Of a DNA stretch of 64,000 nucleotides, positions 45,457 through 56,195 are shown one piece after another. The DNA is from Alcanivorax sp. GTDB taxonomy: Bacteria; Pseudomonadota; Gammaproteobacteria; Pseudomonadales; Alcanivoracaceae. The position numbers and the translations under genes are program-made. The stretch lies in the NCBI RefSeq assembly GCF_002726155.1, contig NZ_PBSH01000016.1, forward strand, positions 40,579 to 104,578. The letters run 5' to 3'. The notes below the pieces were generated by a model. It worked only from the letters and a program-made list of their open reading frames with translations, had not been told where the DNA came from and made no database searches. Numbering within the stretch: the first letter of the stretch is position 1; the number at the start of each line of letters is the position of its first letter.

Positions 45457-45521
45457 TGTTTACCCAAGGGCCACAGAGAGGCCGAAGGCCGTAACCCGAC
45501 AGCCAGTGTTGGGCTATACGT

Positions 45522-46829
45522 TTAAAGCCGGCCGCTGCGTTTCAGCGCCAGGTACAGGTGATTCAACTGCTGCGGCATATTTTGCGGCGTGGCGCTGGTG
45601 ACCAGGGCACCGGCGTGGCGCAGGCGGGTATGCAGCTGCTGGCGCTGTTTCTGTTCCTGGGCATCGGCGCACAGCGTTAACGCCTGATCGAAATCTTCCA
45701 CCGGCTGACGCGCCAGCGCTTCCTGCTCTGGCAACAGCATATCGGCGATCAGCACCAGATGGTGGCGACGCATCAAGCCCACGGCGCTGAGTAGATCATC
45801 CAGGTCCTCGTGCTGTAGCCGCGTCACTAACACCACCAATGCTCGGCGACGGCTATGGCGTACCAGCTGACGCGCCGCCAGGCTGAAGTCGCTGGCGTGC
45901 TGGCTGGGGTGCAAATCGTACAGCCCGTTCAGCAAATGGTTGATACCGTTTTGCCCCTGCACCGGCGGAAGCCAGCGTGGCTGATCGCCGGAAAACAGCA
46001 TGGCGCCGGCTTTGTCCTTCTGCTTGAGTGCACTCCATGCCAGTAGCAGCGACGCATTGAGGGCGTGGTCGAAACCGGTGAGTTTACCCACTGGCATGCC
46101 CAGCCGTCGGCCGCCATCCAGCATGATCAATACCTGCTGATTCTGCTCATCCTGATACTCACGGCTGATCAAGCTGCGGCGGCGCGCGGTGGCTTTCCAA
46201 TCGATCTGGCGCAGGCTGTCGCCGGGGTGATACTCGCGTAACTGGTGAAATTCCATGCCTTCGCCGCGGCGCGGCTTGAGGCGGGTGCCGGTGAGGAGAA
46301 AGGAATGGTTGGCATCCAGTTGGGTTTGGCTGATGCGGGAAAAATCCGGATATACCGGCACCGTGCATTGGGCCGGGCAAGTTTTCCGCAGCGACCAGAA
46401 GCCAAGCTGGCTGGGAAACCAGAATTCCAGGTCGCCGAAATTCACCGGGCCGCGCCGGCTGGGCCGGTAATGGTAAGTGAATTCGGTGAGCTCATTATCA
46501 GCCCGGGTAAGCTGACTGGGCAGGCCGGTGAGCACGTCATCACCGGGATGGTGGTCTGCCAGGGTAACAGTGGCGGGCAGATCGGCCGAGGTGATGCGCA
46601 CCTTGATCGGATGCGGCTGCTGAACGGACAGGGCATTGGGCACGATGCGTTGCGCTGCCGGGGCCGGGCGGCGCCAGCCATGCAACAGGTCGAGCAGGGC
46701 GAAGGCTGCCAACACAGCACCTGCCGCCCACCATAGCAGGCTGGCGATGCTGTTACTGAAAAACAGCAACGTGATCGCGCTCAAGGCCCACAGGGCCACG
46801 GCGAGGAGCAGGCGCGGAGCGGGCTTCAT
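45522..46829 (-). CDS. DUF58-domain protein, partner of MoxR ATPase
   Basis: 435 aa. Two N-terminal membrane spans (LLLAVALWALSAITLLFF; IASLLWWAAGAVLAAFALL), a beta-rich part, and the DUF58 core with GMEFHQLREYHPGDSLRQIDWKATARRRSLISREYQDE, the diagnostic block of the family, followed by a von Willebrand A-like fold (LIMLDGGRRLGM; RALVVLVTRLQHEDLDDLL). DUF58 proteins work with MoxR AAA+ ATPases, perhaps in metal-cofactor insertion or protein maturation. Its ATG overlaps the MoxR stop by 4 bases. It is the last gene of the minus-strand operon. Confidence 0.92.
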   Translation of the reverse strand: MKPAPRLLLAVALWALSAITLLFFSNSIASLLWWAAGAVLAAFALLDLLHGWRRPAPAAQRIVPNALSVQQPHPIKVRITSADLPATVTLADHHPGDDVLTGLPSQLTRADNELTEFTYHYRPSRRGPVNFGDLEFWFPSQLGFWSLRKTCPAQCTVPVYPDFSRISQTQLDANHSFLLTGTRLKPRRGEGMEFHQLREYHPGDSLRQIDWKATARRRSLISREYQDEQNQQVLIMLDGGRRLGMPVGKLTGFDHALNASLLLAWSALKQKDKAGAMLFSGDQPRWLPPVQGQNGINHLLNGLYDLHPSQHASDFSLAARQLVRHSRRRALVVLVTRLQHEDLDDLLSAVGLMRRHHLVLIADMLLPEQEALARQPVEDFDQALTLCADAQEQKQRQQLHTRLRHAGALVTSATPQNMPQQLNHLYLALKRSGRL

Positions 46830-47797
46830 TGCCGTGGTGCTTCCACCTGGTCGAGCAGGCGGGCCAATGCGGTTTCCGGGGTCTGCCCTTCGATTTCCGC
46901 GTCGGCGCTGAGCTGGATGCGGTGGCGCAGTACCGGGCGAGCCACTTGCTGGATGTCGTCCGGGGTGACGAAGTCACGGCCTTCGAACATGGCCTGCACG
47001 CGGGCTGCCCGGGCCAGTGCGATACTGGCCCGGGGGCTGGCCCCATGGCTCAGGCCGTTGAAGTCGCGGGTGGCGCGCACGATACGCAGGGCATAATCCA
47101 GCACTTCGGCGTCGATCAGCACGTCGTTACTGAGTGCTTTCATGGCCTGCAGGCCGGCGGCATCGGTGGCCGGGCTCAGGCTGTCCACATCCAGGCTAGC
47201 GCGGATGGTGCCGTCGAGCACCATGTTCACCAGGCGGGTTTCGTCGGCGTGAGCCGGGTAATCAATCAATACCTTGAACAGGAAACGGTCCAGTTCCGCT
47301 TCCGGCAACGGGTAGGTGCCTTCCTGATCCAGCGGATTCTGGGTGGCGAGCACCATATAGGGCTCGTTCAGGGTAAAGGCCTTGCCTTCGATGGTGATCT
47401 GCCGTTCCTGCATGACTTCCAGCAGTGCGGCCTGGGTCTTGGCCGGTGCGCGGTTGATCTCGTCAGCCAGCAGCAGTTGAGTAAAGGCCGGGCCGCGACG
47501 GATGCGAAATTGCTCGGTCTTTTGGTCGTACATGGCGTGGCCCGTTACGTCGGTGGGCATCAGGTCCGGAGTGAACTGGATGCGGTTGAAATCCAGTTCC
47601 AGTACTCGGCCCAGGCTGCGCACCAGCAGGGTTTTGCCCAGGCCGGGCACGCCTTCGATAAGCACGTGGCCGCCGGAAATCAGTGCGATCAGCACTTCAC
47701 GGACGACCTGTTGCTGGCCAATCAATACCTGATTGAGCCGGCTTTCAATGTCGTGGGCCAGGGCGGCCGCATCGGCGAGGGTGGCGGGTTGGCTCAT
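46826..47797 (-). CDS. MoxR-family AAA+ ATPase
   Basis: 323 aa from ATG 47797. Walker A GVPGLGKT, Walker B [20 protein letters not shown], sensor 1 [22 protein letters not shown]-like segment, arginine finger region ending in [21 protein letters not shown]. MoxR ATPases are chaperone-like and act on proteins encoded beside them, here the DUF58 and the membrane proteins upstream. The DUF4350 gene ends 70 bases before its start. Confidence 0.94.
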   Translation of the reverse strand: [323 protein letters not shown]

Positions 47798-47867
47798 GCT
47801 GTTGTCCTTTTGCGTTGCAACTGACGTTGGCGTGGTTGTCCGCGCCACTGCACCGGTTTATTCGGCA

Positions 47868-49190
47868 TCAGTGACTGCAATTTTTCAGCGATTGTAATAA
47901 TGACACCTGCCGGGTGAACTGGTCCCGGGTGTCCGGTTGCATCTGTAGCGCCGCTTCCAGCTCTTTGGCTGGCACCGACAAGGCTTTCGCGGCCAGAGTC
48001 AGCGCCTTGTCACGTTGATGATGAAAGCGGATCAGGTGCTGCTCGGCTTGTTTACGCAGGGTGTGTACCAGGGCGGCCTGTTGATCCGTGCGCCACTGGA
48101 AATAGCCGCTGGCGTGCAAGTGTTGCAGATAATCGCGGCTGCTTTCTTCCCGGGCTTCCTGGCGTGGCCCCTGGCGGGGAATGCGATACCACAACCACAA
48201 CACCAGCAGTGTTAGCAGCGCAAAAGCCAGTGCTGGGGCTTTTAACCACAACCATTGGGCCAGGGGCGGCATGGCCACCGAGCGCACAAACCACACCGGT
48301 TCGTCGGCGGTGAGCCAGGCCAGTAACCAGGCATGATCGAAGTAGAGTAGCCGTTCGTTGGACCACAGGCCCAGGTCTGTGAGCACGGAAATCTGTCCGC
48401 TGCCCAGGCCCAGTTGCACCAGCTGGCTGCCGTAATCGTTGTCCGCATAGGCGGTCACTTCCACCGGCCATTCCAGATGCGGGGTCTGGCCTTCTTCATC
48501 GTCCCAGCTGTCGTGCCAGATCACATAGTCACTGAACAATTGCACGCGCCGGTCCGGTTCGTTATCGCCCACATGCAGCCCCAGCGGTGCGGGTTCTTGT
48601 GGGGCATCACAAGCCAATCGTGTGCAGTCTTCGCGGAGTGCTTCGTTGTCGCTATGCAGACAATATTGCAGAGGGCTGTCAACAAAGGTTGGCAGGGCCA
48701 TAAGCAGGTCGCGTATCGGGTCTTCTTCAGCGGATTCTGGCACCGGGGAGTCCCATAGGGTGATGCCTAGCGGGAACAACAGCGGGTCGTTGTCTTGCCA
48801 GTCGCTGTCGCTGGCGTCGGATGCTTCCAGCATGCCGGGAAGCGGGCGAGCTTCCACAACCAGTTCTCCGCCGTCCTGCACCCATTCCAGCAGGGTGTTG
48901 ACCTGGTTGGGGGTGAGCATGCCGCGGTGTTTATCGATCACCAGGGTAGTGCGGGTGTCGGGTAACGGGAACAGGGCCGCGGCGCTGAGAATGCGTTCAG
49001 AAGGCTGACCCCGTTGCGCCAGCCATTGTTGGGCGGCGCTATAAGGGTTGCGGGTAATGCTGCTGTCCGGTGCCACCCGCTGCATGAACGTGACCGGTTC
49101 GGTGAGGGCGTAGTAGCCCGCGACCATGGCGACCAGCAGGGCAGCGAGTAGCCAGGGAAAGGCGCGGCGCAGTCGGGCGGTTCTACCCAT
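47868..49190 (-). CDS. DUF4350-domain membrane protein
   Basis: 440 aa from ATG 49190. N-terminal span (FPWLLAALLVAMVAGYYAL), a periplasmic GATase-like DUF4350 part (NPYSAAQQWLAQRGQPSERIL; TLVIDKHRGMLTPNQVNTLLEWVQDGGELVVEA) and a second span near residue 310-330 (LAFALLTLLVLWLWYRIPRQG), then a cytosolic helical tail of about 110 residues (DYLQHLHASGYFQWRTDQQAALVHTL...). The usual place of DUF4350 is between DUF4129 and MoxR, as here. Its start overlaps the DUF4129 stop by 8 bases. Function unknown. Confidence 0.87.
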   Translation of the reverse strand: MGRTARLRRAFPWLLAALLVAMVAGYYALTEPVTFMQRVAPDSSITRNPYSAAQQWLAQRGQPSERILSAAALFPLPDTRTTLVIDKHRGMLTPNQVNTLLEWVQDGGELVVEARPLPGMLEASDASDSDWQDNDPLLFPLGITLWDSPVPESAEEDPIRDLLMALPTFVDSPLQYCLHSDNEALREDCTRLACDAPQEPAPLGLHVGDNEPDRRVQLFSDYVIWHDSWDDEEGQTPHLEWPVEVTAYADNDYGSQLVQLGLGSGQISVLTDLGLWSNERLLYFDHAWLLAWLTADEPVWFVRSVAMPPLAQWLWLKAPALAFALLTLLVLWLWYRIPRQGPRQEAREESSRDYLQHLHASGYFQWRTDQQAALVHTLRKQAEQHLIRFHHQRDKALTLAAKALSVPAKELEAALQMQPDTRDQFTRQVSLLQSLKNCSH

Positions 49191-50691
49191 GGTCTGCCTC
49201 CAGCCGATCCATTTGCTGCCAGTGCTGTGCCAGGGTGCGCACCTGTTCATCACTGACCGGACGGTGGGCCCAGGCGGTGCTGATCCAGGCCTGGGTGAGG
49301 CGCTGCAGGTAGGCAATGGGCAGCGGGTCGCCGTGTTGCTGTTGCAGGGTACGCAGGCATTGCTGTTCGGTGCTGCCTGCCGCCAATGCTACCGGGTAGC
49401 GTGCCAGAACACCGGCCAGGGCGGCGCGCATCAGCACGGCGAGAGCGGCGCGGATATCACCGGTTTTGAGGGCCTCTTCCACGGCTCGGTTCAGGTTTTT
49501 CGGCAGGCTACGTTGACGGATATCCAGCCCGGCCACGTGGGTGGGGATCATCGGGCGTTTGCTTGTGCGGTGTCCGCGCAGGCCGAACTGGTTGGCGACC
49601 TTGATGATCAGCCACAGCGCCAGGGCCACAAACAGCGTCCAGAAAATCGCCCATAACAGCGCATCGGGAATATTCAGGGGAGAGTTGGAGATATCGGTTT
49701 CATCGTCGTCCAGATTCTCGAACAAGAACCGCCAGAGTGTCTCCATCCAGCTTTCGGCGTCGCTGTTGTCCTGGTTGATCCATTGTCGTTCCGTGCGCTC
49801 CTCCAGGGGCATGAAGTCCGGACTGGCCAACAGTTCGATCACTTGTTGTTGTTCGCTGGTAGTTGTGTCTGATGCTGAGGGTTCCGCGTGGGCGGGCTCC
49901 ATGAACGGCACCAACATGAATATCAGCAAGGCGCCGATGACATTTTTGACGGCGCGGCGCCGCTCTCCCAGCCGGGTGAGGCCGAGTTGCAGGTCCCAGC
50001 CTTCCAGCCAGGTGCGTTTGTTCAGGTAGAGGGCAAAGCCGCAGGCCACGTAAAGGGGCTCGGTGACACACAGCACCAGATAAAAACACAGCCCGGAAAT
50101 GGCCAACTGTAACCCGCTCTGGTCGTAGAACCAGTCACTGAGCTCCAGATTGAATTGCCACGGCACCAGGGTATAGAGCAATGCCATCAACCCGAAGGTC
50201 ATGAATTGCTCAAGATGAAGCACCAGCAAGGTCAGCATACCGGCCCGGTTGGAGGGATAACTGTTGAGCACTTTCAGTCGCTGGCTGGCGGTCTCGCCTT
50301 TCACTTGTTCCAGTTGCCAGACGCAGGCATTGAAACTGCGCATGGGGCTCAGGCGTCGCCAGGTGAGTTGGCCGGCCAGCCCGGGCAGGGCGTAGCCGCG
50401 CCAGCGTTTCAGCAAGGCTTTCAAGGTAAGGGTTTCGCCAAACAGGGCGTGGCTGTAAAAGGCCAGTAGCGGGCGTTCCCACAGCGGCTTGAGCCACCAG
50501 AATACGAATAACGGCCAGAGGCTGTTGTCCGCCGCGGCCAGTGCCAGCAGCAGGGCATAAGGCACCGCGGTGAATAGCAGCCAGACACCGGTAATGGACC
50601 CGGCCCAGTGGCGGTAGAACTGGGTGCCCAGATCTGCCGCTTGCCACGGGCTGCGCGGCGCCAGGCGAGCGCTAGCCTTCTCGAGTTCCAT
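49183..50691 (-). CDS. DUF4129-domain multi-span membrane protein
   Basis: 502 aa from ATG 50691 (MELEKASARL), overlapping the SpoIIM-like stop by 20 bases. About five membrane spans in the first 300 residues (ITGVWLLFTAVPYALLLALA; LLVLHLEQFMTFGLMALLYTLV; LAISGLCFYLVLCVTEPLYV) and one near residue 370-390 (LLWAIFWTLFVALALWLII), then the cytosolic DUF4129 helical domain (RAVEEALKTGDIRAALAVLMRAALAGV; ...LTQAWISTAWAHRPVSDEQV), which looks like a transglutaminase-tail type domain. Part of the MoxR operon; function unknown. Confidence 0.87.
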   Translation of the reverse strand: MELEKASARLAPRSPWQAADLGTQFYRHWAGSITGVWLLFTAVPYALLLALAAADNSLWPLFVFWWLKPLWERPLLAFYSHALFGETLTLKALLKRWRGYALPGLAGQLTWRRLSPMRSFNACVWQLEQVKGETASQRLKVLNSYPSNRAGMLTLLVLHLEQFMTFGLMALLYTLVPWQFNLELSDWFYDQSGLQLAISGLCFYLVLCVTEPLYVACGFALYLNKRTWLEGWDLQLGLTRLGERRRAVKNVIGALLIFMLVPFMEPAHAEPSASDTTTSEQQQVIELLASPDFMPLEERTERQWINQDNSDAESWMETLWRFLFENLDDDETDISNSPLNIPDALLWAIFWTLFVALALWLIIKVANQFGLRGHRTSKRPMIPTHVAGLDIRQRSLPKNLNRAVEEALKTGDIRAALAVLMRAALAGVLARYPVALAAGSTEQQCLRTLQQQHGDPLPIAYLQRLTQAWISTAWAHRPVSDEQVRTLAQHWQQMDRLEADHG

Positions 50692-51655
50692 CCCGTCCCC
50701 CGAAGAAAAGATACAGATACAACAGAACCCAACAGACTGCGCCCACGCTGTATTTGATGGTTGGCGCCAGGTCCCGTGGTGACCAGAACGCTTCGATAAA
50801 AGCAGCCAGCAGTAGCAGGGAAAAGACCCCGTACATGGTGGGCAGGGCATCCCGGGCGGCCAGGCGCAGGGCATCCAGCCGCGACCAGGGGCCGGGAGCA
50901 ATAATCGCCCAGCCCAGTCGCAGCCCGGCGCCGCCGGCCAGCACGATGGCGGTGAGTTCCGGGGCGCCGTGGGCAATCACAAAAGTAAAGAACGGTTCCT
51001 GTGCGCCCACATTGATCAGGTGACCGGCGGCGGCGCCGAAGAAGCTGCCGTTGAAGAGCATTACCACCAGCGCACCCACACCCAGCAACAAGCCGCTGGC
51101 GAAGGTTCGGAAGGCGATGCCGATATTGTTCTGGATGTAATGGCCGAACATCATTACGTCGTCATCGCCGCTACGCTCGCTTTTCATATCCGCCTGATTG
51201 TCCGGCTGGTACATGCTTTCCAGGTTGGCAATGCTGGCTTCGTCCACCACGGTGTAGATCATTTCCGGCTGTTGATGCACCAGTACCCAAACCAGTGCCA
51301 TGGAGAGTACGAAGGCCAGGGCGCTGACCAGATGCCAGCGCCACTGGCGGCGGACCGCCCGGGGAAAACCGCTGGCAAGAAAAGTGCCGATGCGATCCGC
51401 CAGTGACGGGTTGTAGCGGTACAGCTGGCGATGGGCGCGAAGTACCAGATTGTTGAGAAACTGTTGTAGCTGCACGCTGTAGCCCCGCTCCCGGGCAAGC
51501 GCCAGTTGATGGCAGAGCTTGCGATAGTCTGTAACGAAGGTATTTAGCGGCAGCTTGTTCTTTTTACTCACGTGCAGGGATTCCAGCTGTTCCAGCTGGT
51601 TTTCCAGCGCTTGCCATTCCGGGCGGTACTGCTGTTCAAAGCGGGCCTGTTTCAT
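50672..51655 (-). CDS. Stage II sporulation protein M (SpoIIM)-family membrane protein
   Basis: 327 aa. Helical cytosolic N-terminal part (first about 100 residues), then five or six spans: HLVSALAFVLSMALVWVLVH; GIAFRTFASGLLLGVGALVVMLFNGSFFGAAAGH; PFFTFVIAHGAPELTAIVLAGGAGLRLG. The last block, HGAPELTAI, is typical of SpoIIM-family proteins. In Bacillus SpoIIM acts in peptidoglycan remodelling; in non-sporulating proteobacteria the role is unknown and likely in the envelope. It overlaps RDD (ATGA) and DUF4129 (20 bases). Confidence 0.88.
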   Translation of the reverse strand: MKQARFEQQYRPEWQALENQLEQLESLHVSKKNKLPLNTFVTDYRKLCHQLALARERGYSVQLQQFLNNLVLRAHRQLYRYNPSLADRIGTFLASGFPRAVRRQWRWHLVSALAFVLSMALVWVLVHQQPEMIYTVVDEASIANLESMYQPDNQADMKSERSGDDDVMMFGHYIQNNIGIAFRTFASGLLLGVGALVVMLFNGSFFGAAAGHLINVGAQEPFFTFVIAHGAPELTAIVLAGGAGLRLGWAIIAPGPWSRLDALRLAARDALPTMYGVFSLLLLAAFIEAFWSPRDLAPTIKYSVGAVCWVLLYLYLFFGGRDGTREG

Positions 51656-52332
51656 GCGGGGCCCTCCACCAGATAGCGGGTCACTGCATTCAGCCGTTGT
51701 AGTGCCTGTGCCGGAGCCAGTTCAGGGTATGCCAGTAGCGCCAGCTCCTGCTGACGGGCATCAGAAAACTGCCCATGACGCTCATGGAATGCCAACAAGG
51801 CCAGCTGGTCATCACGATTCAGCGCCCAATCCGGGGCCAGGCTTTCGCCACGGTTCTGCTCGCTGCTCGCTGGTGTTTCCTCCACATGGATAACCAGCGT
51901 ATTGGCTGCCATGTCACCGAGTCGTTGAAAGCGGGGACTGATCAGGGTGCAGATAAACCCGAGCAGATAGAACAGCGGGAAGGCATCGGCGGTACGCAGC
52001 AGATTGCGAATCAGGCTGCCGTTGAAGCTCAGGGGGCTGCCGTTGGCGTGGACCACCACAATGCCCATGGCTTTCTTGCCGGGGGTCTGGCCGTGGCGAA
52101 AGGCTTCAAACAGGGTGGGGTAAAACCATTCCAGCACGAAGGCCAGAATCAGCAGAAGGCCCATGCCGGCTTTGCCCAGCGCCGCGAAAATCCCGGCCAG
52201 GGCCGCGTAGATTACCAGCCGAATGGCCAGGTCGATGGTGTAGGCCAGCGCCCGAGGCACAGGCCCGGCCAGCGACAGGCTGAGCATGGCACCTTCCGGT
52301 GTTTCTACTTCCAGGCGTTCATCAATCAGCAT
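51652..52332 (-). CDS. RDD-family membrane protein
   Basis: 226 aa from ATG 52332, 11 bases before the DUF2069 stop. Four spans; the RDD block reads SLAGPVPRALAYTIDLAIRLVIY, with Arg and Asp in the first span, and the GQTPGKKAMGIVVVHANG loop is typical. The C-terminal about 65 residues are cytosolic (NRDDQLALLAFHERHGQFSDARQQELALLAYPEL). RDD proteins are linked to Na+/H+ or other transport, but not proven here. Its stop overlaps the SpoIIM start (ATGA). Confidence 0.88.
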   Translation of the reverse strand: MLIDERLEVETPEGAMLSLSLAGPVPRALAYTIDLAIRLVIYAALAGIFAALGKAGMGLLLILAFVLEWFYPTLFEAFRHGQTPGKKAMGIVVVHANGSPLSFNGSLIRNLLRTADAFPLFYLLGFICTLISPRFQRLGDMAANTLVIHVEETPASSEQNRGESLAPDWALNRDDQLALLAFHERHGQFSDARQQELALLAYPELAPAQALQRLNAVTRYLVEGPA

Positions 52333-52665
52333 TCTGGCCCTGACGAATTTGCAGCGCGGCAAACACAAAGACCATGACGGTGAGCGTGGTTTTGACAATC
52401 GCCAGGGTACGGACCGGCGGCGGATCCAGTAGCTGGACCGCATAGCCACAGAAATAGAAAAGTATCAGAAAGCACAACCAGGTGGCCTGGCGGCGGTTAC
52501 CGCTGATCACGGCAGGGATCATCAGGAGTAACGGCAGGTACAGTACCAGCGCAATAATGACACTGGAGACGATATGGGCATCCGGCGGCGCCAGAGTGAA
52601 CAGGCCGCTGATGCCGACAAGCAAAAGCAGGGCGTAGCTGATACGAAGTAAAACAAGGTTCATCA

Positions 52666-52666
<1 letters not shown>
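52322..52666 (-). CDS. DUF2069 membrane protein
   Basis: 114 aa with four hydrophobic spans and the family-typical ATWLCFLILFYFCGYAVQLLDPP. Start ATG 52666 shares a base with the wrbA stop (TGATG); a TTG one codon up is less likely. The order arsC-wrbA-DUF2069 is conserved in pseudomonads. Function unknown. Here it links the wrbA group to the MoxR operon, since RDD starts within its 3' end. Confidence 0.9.
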
Positions 52667-53620
<954 letters not shown>

Positions 53621-53732
53621 GGGATTGCATATCCTGTTTCGTAACGCTGCCATTGTAAGCTGCACGAGTGTGGTGGCAAGGGTGCACTGTTCGTTGCCTG
53701 TTAGAGGTTTAACCAGAAAGGATGCGTAGAGC

Positions 53733-55052
53733 ATGGAGAATGAGCAGCCGGTAATCCCGGTGCATGCCCGGTTCGATTCCATCAAGGCGTTTTTTGCACT
53801 ACTGGTGCGCCAGTTCAACGAGGACGGTTGCCGACAAAGCGCGGCGGCACTCACCTACACCACATTGTTTGCCATTGTGCCGGTAATGACGGTGAGCTTT
53901 GCGGTCTTGTCCTCGGTACCGGCCCTGAAAGACAAGGGCACCCAGTTCCAGGCCTGGGCGTTTGAATATTTTGTCCCCTCGGCGGGGAACATGCTTCTCG
54001 ATCACCTGCAGTCCTTTGCCAAACAGGCCGCCAACCTCACCGGGCTGGGGATAGTGTTTCTGGTGGTGACGTCGATCCTGATGCTCAGCACCGTTGAACA
54101 AACCCTGAACCGTATCTGGAAAGTGCAGACTCCGCGTAAAGGCCTAACCAGCCTGTTGATGTACTGGGCGGTATTGTCATTGGGCCCCATTTGTCTGGGG
54201 CTGGGGCTGGCGATCTCGTCGTATCTCACCTCGCAGGCCATCTTCAGCGACACGGTGAGTTATCTGGGCGGCGTGCGGTTGTGGCTGTCTCTGCTGCCGT
54301 TTCTGTTTACCACCGCCATGCTGACACTGATGTACACCGTGGTACCCAATACCAAGATTCCGCTACGCCAAGGGCTGCTGGGGGCGGCGGTAGCGGCGCT
54401 GTTGTTTGAGTTGGCGAAAGGCGGTTTCACCTTTTTTATCAAACAGGCACCGAGTTACCAGGTGGTGTACGGCGCCTTTGCAGCAGTCCCGGTGTTTCTG
54501 CTGTGGATTTATATTTCCTGGACCATAGTGCTCGGTGGGGCGGAACTGGTGCGGGCATTGGTGGTGTTTCAGGAACACCGTCGCCAGGTGCCGCGCATGC
54601 ATGCATTGGTGCGCTTGCTCAATGTGTTCTGGCAGCGCCAGCAAAATGGCAAGGTGCTACGCAGTAAAGAAGTTCGCAAGGTCATGCAGGAATCGGGTAT
54701 CAGCCAGTGGGATGAATTTCGCAACTTGCTGGTGAATGCAAAACTGATCCGGCGCACGGAAGAGGGCGGGTACATGCTCAGTCGGGATCTGCGCAACCTG
54801 TCACTGGGACAGTTGGTCGCCATGCTGCCGTGGCCGGCCCATACCCAGCTACGGGTTAGACAACAGTCAGAACCGTTACCCTGGGAAGCGGCATTGAAAA
54901 ACCGCATGGACCAGGCCCGTGAGGGCATGATGGCGCCACTGGATATCAGCCTGGATGCCTTGTTCAGTGAATCCCGGGCGGGAGAGGAAAAACACGTAGA
55001 GCACAACCGTAAAGACAGCACGATTGACCACGAGGACAACAATGACGACTAA
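53733..55052 (+). CDS. YihY/BrkB-family membrane protein
   Basis: 439 aa. Six spans typical of the family, with AALTYTTLFAIVPVMTVSFAVL, GLGIVFLVVTSILMLSTVEQTLNRIW and AAVPVFLLWIYISWTIVLGGAELVRALVVF. The N-terminal start RFDSIKAFFALLVRQFNEDGC is common too. A cytosolic winged-helix-like tail follows (EVRKVMQESGISQWDEFRNLLVNAKLIRRTEEGG). Once called RNase BN in error; function unresolved. Its stop overlaps the acylphosphatase start by 11 bases. Confidence 0.92.
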   Translation: MENEQPVIPVHARFDSIKAFFALLVRQFNEDGCRQSAAALTYTTLFAIVPVMTVSFAVLSSVPALKDKGTQFQAWAFEYFVPSAGNMLLDHLQSFAKQAANLTGLGIVFLVVTSILMLSTVEQTLNRIWKVQTPRKGLTSLLMYWAVLSLGPICLGLGLAISSYLTSQAIFSDTVSYLGGVRLWLSLLPFLFTTAMLTLMYTVVPNTKIPLRQGLLGAAVAALLFELAKGGFTFFIKQAPSYQVVYGAFAAVPVFLLWIYISWTIVLGGAELVRALVVFQEHRRQVPRMHALVRLLNVFWQRQQNGKVLRSKEVRKVMQESGISQWDEFRNLLVNAKLIRRTEEGGYMLSRDLRNLSLGQLVAMLPWPAHTQLRVRQQSEPLPWEAALKNRMDQAREGMMAPLDISLDALFSESRAGEEKHVEHNRKDSTIDHEDNNDD

Positions 55053-55323
55053 GCATGTACTGGTGAGCGGCATTGTGCAGGGTGTAGGCTACCGGGCCTG
55101 GACGCGCCAGGAAGCCATTCGCCGCAAACTCACCGGCTGGGTTCGCAACTGTGCAGACGGCCGTGTGGAAGCGTTGCTGGAAGGCGAAAGCGGTGCGGTG
55201 GATGACATGCTCGATGCCATGCACCAGGGCCCGGCGCTGGCACAGGTGGAAAGGATCCTGGTGGAAGAGGGCAGTGATCATGATGATGCGCCCCGTTCCA
55301 ATCACTTTGAGGTAACCCGATGA
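55042..55323 (+). CDS. Acylphosphatase
   Basis: 93 aa. The acyl-phosphate-binding loop VQGVGYRAW with catalytic Arg and the Asn in GWVRNCADGRVEALLEG are intact. Hydrolyses acyl phosphates. Start ATG 55042 lies inside the end of yihY; an ATG 18 bases up is possible but extends beyond the normal N-terminus. Followed with a 4-base overlap by the alpha/beta hydrolase. Confidence 0.93.
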   Translation: MTTKHVLVSGIVQGVGYRAWTRQEAIRRKLTGWVRNCADGRVEALLEGESGAVDDMLDAMHQGPALAQVERILVEEGSDHDDAPRSNHFEVTR

Positions 55324-56195
55324 AACAGGTTGAGCTGGTCAATGGTGACCTGCGTTTTCCTGCCCTGATGGCTGGCAATGGGGAGCCGGTGATTCTGTTG
55401 CACGGTTTTCCCGATACCCACGAAAACTGGGCGGTGCAGATCAATGCGCTGGCGGATGCCGGCTATACGGCTATCGCTCCGGCTTTGCGTGGGTATGCGC
55501 CCAGCTGCCAGCCGGGTAATGGCGATTATTCCCTGTATGCGGCCGTGGACGACCTGATGGTGTTTGCCGCCCAGCTGGGTGGCCGTGTGCATTTGATCGG
55601 GCATGACTGGGGCGCGGCGGTGGGCTACCTGGCCTGTGCCCAATTTCCCGAGACGTTCTGTTCGTTCAGTGCCCTGTCTATTCCTCCCATACGGCGGATT
55701 CCCCAGGCCTTGTTGAAGGTGCCTGAGCAGGTGTTGCTGAGCGGCTACATGCAGTTCTTCCAGTTGCCGTTGGCACCGGAAGCCTGGCTCAAGCGTGGGG
55801 ATCTGGATGGCGTGGAGGCGCTATGGCGGCGCTGGTCACCGGGCTGGGAACCAGAGCTCTATCTGGATAACGCCAAACACACCCTGGCCGAGCCGGGGGT
55901 GATTCCTGCTGCGTTGGCCTGGTATCGCTCCCTGTTCAAGGTGTGGAAGAAAGAACACCGCAAGGCACGGGCCTGGTTGGGGCAGGATATTGCCACCCCC
56001 ACCCAGGTCTTGATCGGCGAGAATGACGGTTGCATGAGCCCCAAGCTGCTTGAGCATACCTTGGTAGAAAGTGATTTCAGTGGCGGTGTTGAGCTGCAAA
56101 CCCTGGCGGATGCCGGGCATTTTCTGCACTTGGAACAGCCGGAGGCGGTAAACCGTCACCTGATTCGCTTGCTCAATAACACCCGTTGCGACTGA
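55320..56195 (+). CDS. Alpha/beta hydrolase, epoxide-hydrolase/dehalogenase type
   Basis: 291 aa. Oxyanion motif LLHGFPDTHENW, nucleophile Asp in GHDWGAAVGY (Asp in place of Ser, as in epoxide hydrolases and haloalkane dehalogenases), cap domain in the middle with two Tyr candidates, acid in LIGENDGCM and catalytic His in DAGHFLHLEQPEAV. Likely opens an epoxide or acts on a similar electrophile. Its ATG overlaps the acylphosphatase stop (ATGA), so yihY-acyP-hydrolase form an operon. The natural substrate is unknown. Confidence 0.88.
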   Translation: MKQVELVNGDLRFPALMAGNGEPVILLHGFPDTHENWAVQINALADAGYTAIAPALRGYAPSCQPGNGDYSLYAAVDDLMVFAAQLGGRVHLIGHDWGAAVGYLACAQFPETFCSFSALSIPPIRRIPQALLKVPEQVLLSGYMQFFQLPLAPEAWLKRGDLDGVEALWRRWSPGWEPELYLDNAKHTLAEPGVIPAALAWYRSLFKVWKKEHRKARAWLGQDIATPTQVLIGENDGCMSPKLLEHTLVESDFSGGVELQTLADAGHFLHLEQPEAVNRHLIRLLNNTRCD